Positions 14,051-17,922 of a stretch of 17,922 bases of DNA are shown one piece after another. The translations under genes were made by a program, and so were the position numbers. Numbering within the stretch: the first letter of the stretch is position 1; each line of letters begins with the position of its first letter. Under the pieces are notes generated by a model that saw only the letters and a program-made list of their open reading frames with translations, was not told the origin of the DNA and ran no database searches. The stretch is from NCBI GenBank assembly GCA_037380725.1, contig JARRRL010000019.1:1-17922 (forward strand). Direction: 5' to 3'. Source of the stretch: JARRRL01 sp037380725. Lineage in GTDB: Bacteria > Pseudomonadota > Gammaproteobacteria > Pseudomonadales > JANQJO01.

Positions 14051-16015
14051 ATGGACTCCATTGTACAATTTTTCACACACTTTCATTGGCTGCGGCCCTT
14101 ATGGTTACTGGCGCTGCCCATCAACTTGCTGGTGTTTTGGCTCAATCAGAAGCAGTCTATTCCAAACTCCTCGTGGCAACACCTTATCGCACCCCATTTA
14201 GCCAAACATTTGCTCGTTGGTGCCAACGACTTTCAGCGTACACCGCGATTAAGCTTACCCATGGCATGGCTCATCATCTCATCCTTGTCCACCCTAGCGC
14301 TGGCCGGACCCGCCTGGCGACAGTTACCGCAACCCACCGAACGTCAGGTGGATGCGGTCGTCATTGTCCTGGATTTATCGCTGTCCATGAGCGCAGAAGA
14401 CGTCACGCCCTCACGCATTGCCCGCGCCCGTTTTAAAGTGAAAGATATGCTGGATGCCCGTCACGAAGGCCTCACCGGACTTGTGGTTTATGCGGGCAAT
14501 GCCCACACCGTCGTCCCACTAACGGAAGACACTGGCACAATTGCCGCCCTCCTACCGGCGCTCAGCCCTTGGCTCATGCCGGTAAAAGGCAATCGCCCAG
14601 ATCTGGCCATCGAACAAGCCCTACGCGTGTTAAACCAAAGCGAACGGACACTCGAACCCATCGCTGGCCACATCATCCTGATTTCCGACGAGCTCACGCC
14701 TAACGATGCGCCGCGCATCAAAGCATTACTGGCCAATACGCCACATCGCTTGTCTATATTAGGAATGGGGACGGCGAACGGCGCTCCCATTGCACTACCC
14801 AATGGACAATTTCTGCATGACGACACCGGCCAATTGGTGCTGCCAAAAACTGATTTTGACGCTATGGCTGCCTTTGCCAGAGCGACCAACAGTGACTTTA
14901 TCGCCTTCACCGCCAGTAACGAAGACGTTGCGCGCGTATTGAAAACACCTTTTTGGGATCAAGCCGCTCCGTCAGAAGTACTGGACAGTACCTTTGATAT
15001 TTGGCAGGACGAGGGTTTTTGGCTCATCTGGCTAAGCCTACCCGTTACGCTGTTGCTGTTCCGGCGCGGTTACGCAACCGTGCTGCTGCTTGGTTTATTT
15101 GTGGGGAGCGCCAGTTGGCCCGAAACGGCTTCGGCGGGTCTGTGGCAAAGCTTGTGGCAAACGCCCGACCAACGCGCTGCGCGCGCCATGGAAGAAGGCC
15201 AATACGGGGAAGCCGCTGAACAATTCACGACGCCTCGTTGGAGCGCCGCAGCCGCCTACCGCAACCAGGATTTTCAAGGTGCCATTGAACGCCTTCAAAC
15301 CCTGAACACCGCCGCTGATCATTATAATCGAGGAAATGCGCTGGCCATGAAAGGCGAGCTCTCAGAAGCCATCGCCGCTTACAAGCAGGCCTTATCACTC
15401 GACCCCAATATGGAAAACGCCTCATACAACAAAGCCCTGGTCGAAAAATTATTACAGCAACAGCAAGATCAACAAAACCAACAAAACCAACAAAACCAAC
15501 AAAACCAACAAGACCAGCAAAACCAACAAGACCAACAAGACCAACAAAACCAGCAAGAGCAACAAAAACAGCAGGATCAACAGCAAAACGCATCACAAGA
15601 TCAGTCACAGAACGACACCGCATCAGACGCGTCGAGCAAGGCCAATGACCCGAACGATCAAAGTGAAAACGCGCAACGCGACGACGCCAAGCAGTCTCCC
15701 CAATCGGACGCCAATCAGTCGGAAGCATTAAACCCCGACCCGCCAAATCCCAGCGAGTCACACGATCAATCCACCGCCGAAACTGATACTGATACTGATA
15801 CTGATAGCGATAACGATACCGAAAACAGTACCGAAAACGCGGTGCCCCAAGACCAAACGCCACCCGATAACCTCGCTGAGGATGAAGCCAGTCGAATTCG
15901 CACCCGTGTGCTCGAACGCATTCCCGATGACCCCGGTGGATTATTGCGTCGCAAATTTATATTGGAAAATCGCCGCACCCACCAAAACCCGAAACCCGGA
16001 GAAAAAGTGTGGTGA
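14051..16015 (+). CDS. BatB/BatC-like VWA and TPR membrane protein
   Basis: 654 residues. Two N-terminal membrane segments (~12-30, 70-88) flank the LRPLWLLAL start typical of BatA/BatB. A VWA domain (~100-300) has an intact MIDAS DLSLS (108-112). Two membrane segments follow (~322-337, 341-353), then TPR-like repeats (~372-465; HYNRGNALAMKGELSEAIAAYKQAL), a Gln/Asn/Asp tail of mostly QQN/QQD triplets (~469-512), an acidic low-complexity region with TDTDTD, and a conserved C-terminal motif RIPDDPGGLLRRKF (~623-636). In Bacteroides and Leptospira, Bat proteins are linked to aerotolerance; in proteobacteria the role is poorly defined and usually tied to a MoxR ATPase. None is in this window. 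AAGGG is about ten bases upstream of the ATG. It forms an operon with batD. Confidence 0.94.
   Translation: MDSIVQFFTHFHWLRPLWLLALPINLLVFWLNQKQSIPNSSWQHLIAPHLAKHLLVGANDFQRTPRLSLPMAWLIISSLSTLALAGPAWRQLPQPTERQVDAVVIVLDLSLSMSAEDVTPSRIARARFKVKDMLDARHEGLTGLVVYAGNAHTVVPLTEDTGTIAALLPALSPWLMPVKGNRPDLAIEQALRVLNQSERTLEPIAGHIILISDELTPNDAPRIKALLANTPHRLSILGMGTANGAPIALPNGQFLHDDTGQLVLPKTDFDAMAAFARATNSDFIAFTASNEDVARVLKTPFWDQAAPSEVLDSTFDIWQDEGFWLIWLSLPVTLLLFRRGYATVLLLGLFVGSASWPETASAGLWQSLWQTPDQRAARAMEEGQYGEAAEQFTTPRWSAAAAYRNQDFQGAIERLQTLNTAADHYNRGNALAMKGELSEAIAAYKQALSLDPNMENASYNKALVEKLLQQQQDQQNQQNQQNQQNQQDQQNQQDQQDQQNQQEQQKQQDQQQNASQDQSQNDTASDASSKANDPNDQSENAQRDDAKQSPQSDANQSEALNPDPPNPSESHDQSTAETDTDTDTDSDNDTENSTENAVPQDQTPPDNLAEDEASRIRTRVLERIPDDPGGLLRRKFILENRRTHQNPKPGEKVW
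15455..15586. repeat. 9-bp period Gln-rich coding repeat
   Basis: About fourteen near-identical triplets of codons (CAA CAA AAC/GAC and variants) encode a QQN/QQD run of ~44 residues after the TPR region of the BatB-like protein. Mixed CAA/CAG and N/D/E/K variation shows it is not a very recent pure expansion. Confidence 0.85.
15782..15817. repeat. 6-bp period coding repeat (TDTDTD)
   Basis: ACTGAT occurs four times in a row at 15782-15805, followed by AGCGAT and AACGAT, encoding an acidic Thr/Asp/Ser/Asn run in the tail of the BatB-like protein. Confidence 0.8.
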
Positions 16016-16053
16016 TCGAACAAGTGCGCCATTACACATCAGGAATACAAGCC

Positions 16054-17835
16054 ATGAATCACCCACCTTCTGCCTCTACACCTACACGTACACCCACACG
16101 CACTGTGTTTTACTTGACGATGCATTTGCTGTGTTGGATGTTCAGTGTGCTCAGCGTTAATGCCTGGGCAACCCTGACTGCCGAAGTCCCCAAAGACACG
16201 TTTGAAGAAGGCGAATACATTACTCTAACCATCCGTTCCGACAACCTAATGCGTGGCAGCCCAGATTTCACACCACTCGATCGCGATTTTTCCATTAAAT
16301 CCACATCACAACAAATGAGCTTGGGCACCGGGCTCACCCCATCAGCAGTCTGGCGCCTCGAACTCACCACTACACGCACAGGAAAAGTGATCATACCCGC
16401 CTTGCCAATGGGTAACGAACACACAACCCCCATCACCATCACGATCAACAAAAGCACAGCCAGCACAACGCCTTTTCCCGATTTCTTTATAGAAGCCAGC
16501 GTGGATGACAGCACTCCCTATATTTTGCAAGAAACCCTCTTGACACTGACGATTTACTACACCGTACGCTTTGACGATTCCGAGTTATCTCCTCTTTCCC
16601 TACCCGACGCAACCGTCACCGAAATCGAAGACGTCATTCGCGGTCGAATAAACAAGGGCGGGAAATCATACAATACCATCAGTCTAAACTACGTGATTGT
16701 TCCGCAGAAAGCTGGAGACATGACCATTGATTCCATCTCATTGACCGCTACACTGCTCAGCGCCGGTTCACGCTGGGGCTTAAACACCAAACGACGTAAA
16801 GTGGTGCGCACCCAGCCCCTGACCCTTACGGTGCGCCCTAAACCCGATTTATTCCCGAAAAACGCGCCGTGGTTACCCGCCAAATCCGTCTCACTTTCGG
16901 AAAATTGGAGTCAGACCAAGCGGAACATCACCGTTGGCGAAGCCATTTCACGCACACTAACGATACAAATGACGGGACAAACCGCCCATCTACTGCCCGA
17001 TTTAAACTACCCCGAACTCAGCAATGCTAAAATTTACGCGGATCAAAGCGCGATCGAAGAAAAAACAACGGCTCGTGGAACACAAAGTCAAAAATCATTT
17101 TCTTATGCTGTGGTTCCCACACAAGTCGGCGCTATTCACCTACCGGATTACACCCTGTATTGGTGGAACACAGAACAAGATAAACTCGAATCACTGCTCA
17201 TAGCAGGTGCCACCTGGCAGGCAGCATCCAGCAGCAATCCCAGCAATGAACAAGCCCAAGCCACCCACCAACAGCCTCCGCAACCAGCAAGCCAAGCCGC
17301 TGAGACGCCAAAAAGCACTGACGGCGCGCAAACCAAATCCAAATCAGAACACCGTTCTCCCGAAGCGGATTCATCCAATGCAAGCGCCGATCACGCTTCA
17401 CAGGACAATGCCGGAGCAACAAATTGGTTGTTATTCATAGCACTGATCGCCATGACGGTATTGTGGATTATCACCTTTGCGCTGCTGCTGCAAACACGAC
17501 GGACTGTAGTGAAAATATCCACGCCGCTAAGCAATAAAGCCCAGCGCAGCATCTCAAAAAAAGCGGACCTCACCAAAGCCAAAAACGAAGTCATTACCGC
17601 CGCCAGCACGCAACACACCGCCGACACCATCAATGCGCTGATCAGTTGGGCGCGCTTGCAATTCCCCGAATCCCCCATTCGAGGTTTAGGCGATATCATC
17701 GCTTGCACACAGGGCTCCGCCCTGCACGCACAGCTCATCGACTTGGAAGCGCAGCACTATCAAAGTCACAACGCGCAACGCATCAATTGGCCGCAATGGG
17801 TCAGCACCTTTCGTGACTACACGCCTCAGGCCTAG
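16054..17835 (+). CDS. batD: BatD-family periplasmic/membrane protein
   Basis: 593 residues from ATG 16054. A signal peptide with a hydrophobic core (~18-36) ends in VNAWA, so cleavage near residue 39 is likely. The periplasmic part is a series of beta-rich repeats: EVPKDTFEEGEYITLTIRSDN, FTPLDRDFSI, then a second block VTEIEDVIRGRINKGGKSYN. A polar Ser/Gln/Ala linker precedes one membrane segment (~456-479, NWLLFIALIAMTVLWIITFALLL) and a cytoplasmic tail of ~110 residues. This order is that of BatD (oxygen tolerance family), expected to work with the VWA protein encoded just upstream. Start choice: ATG 16054 has AGGA nine bases before it and gives a normal signal peptide; GTG 16009, seven bases after GGAG and overlapping the upstream stop, is a real alternative that would add 15 residues. 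Confidence 0.9.
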   Translation: MNHPPSASTPTRTPTRTVFYLTMHLLCWMFSVLSVNAWATLTAEVPKDTFEEGEYITLTIRSDNLMRGSPDFTPLDRDFSIKSTSQQMSLGTGLTPSAVWRLELTTTRTGKVIIPALPMGNEHTTPITITINKSTASTTPFPDFFIEASVDDSTPYILQETLLTLTIYYTVRFDDSELSPLSLPDATVTEIEDVIRGRINKGGKSYNTISLNYVIVPQKAGDMTIDSISLTATLLSAGSRWGLNTKRRKVVRTQPLTLTVRPKPDLFPKNAPWLPAKSVSLSENWSQTKRNITVGEAISRTLTIQMTGQTAHLLPDLNYPELSNAKIYADQSAIEEKTTARGTQSQKSFSYAVVPTQVGAIHLPDYTLYWWNTEQDKLESLLIAGATWQAASSSNPSNEQAQATHQQPPQPASQAAETPKSTDGAQTKSKSEHRSPEADSSNASADHASQDNAGATNWLLFIALIAMTVLWIITFALLLQTRRTVVKISTPLSNKAQRSISKKADLTKAKNEVITAASTQHTADTINALISWARLQFPESPIRGLGDIIACTQGSALHAQLIDLEAQHYQSHNAQRINWPQWVSTFRDYTPQA

Positions 17836-17922
17836 TATGACATGCCACCCGCCTACGATGAGAGATCGATTGAAAATTATTATTTTGCGTCGTTGTACAG
17901 AGAATAATCCGAAGTGTGTGGG

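Noticed and set aside
15225..15863. 212-codon open frame on the minus strand with FVGFVGLVG repeats
   Set aside because: It is the antisense reading of the QQN/QQD codon repeat and TDTD tract in the BatB-like gene, with no ribosome site or domain.

Overview
The window looks like a chromosomal segment of a gammaproteobacterium of roughly 50% GC. The strongest pointers are an adjacent cmoA-cmoB pair (tRNA wobble-uridine modification, mostly gammaproteobacterial), an elongator tRNA-Met very close to the enteric sequence, a SmrA-type protein and a BatB/BatD pair. I see no insertion sequence, integrase, phage gene, CRISPR array or rRNA. Genus cannot be told from what is here.

Layout. 41-2326 (-): membrane hybrid histidine kinase with a degenerate and an intact receiver domain. 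2662-3813 (+): isovaleryl-CoA-dehydrogenase-like protein with an anomalous internal patch, convergent with a glutathione S-transferase-like gene (3826-4446, -). 4702-4778 (+): tRNA-Met(CAU) behind a stable-RNA-type promoter. 4924-6330 (-): exopolysaccharide-priming glycosyl-1-phosphate transferase with no polysaccharide cluster beside it. 6751-7848 (-): soluble chemoreceptor whose C-terminal CZB domain has lost all four expected zinc ligands. 8018-8635 (-) smrA and 8696-9262 (-) a thioredoxin-fold protein.

From 9563 everything runs on +. A small VWA-like protein is followed by a membrane J-protein built like mitochondrial Pam18/Tim14, then cmoA, cmoB and, 14 bases on, a SET-domain methyltransferase. 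The gaps after the J-protein and after cmoB are short, so J-protein to SET gene is probably one or two transcripts. A new promoter region precedes a BatB/BatC-like fusion (VWA + TPR + Gln-rich tail), whose stop codon lies inside the possible start of batD. These two would act together at the inner membrane and periplasm; the usual partners MoxR, DUF58 and BatA are not in view.

A striking general feature is the number of short direct repeats (periods of about 11-26 bases) in the gaps between genes and, in frame, inside several genes. The points most worth a second look are the Pam18-like/VWA pair, the zinc-ligand-less CZB chemoreceptor, the replaced patch in the acyl-CoA dehydrogenase, the SET gene attached to cmoAB, and the repeat arrays upstream of the kinase and the glycosyltransferase. 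Bases 1-40 and 17836-17922 hold nothing I can identify.
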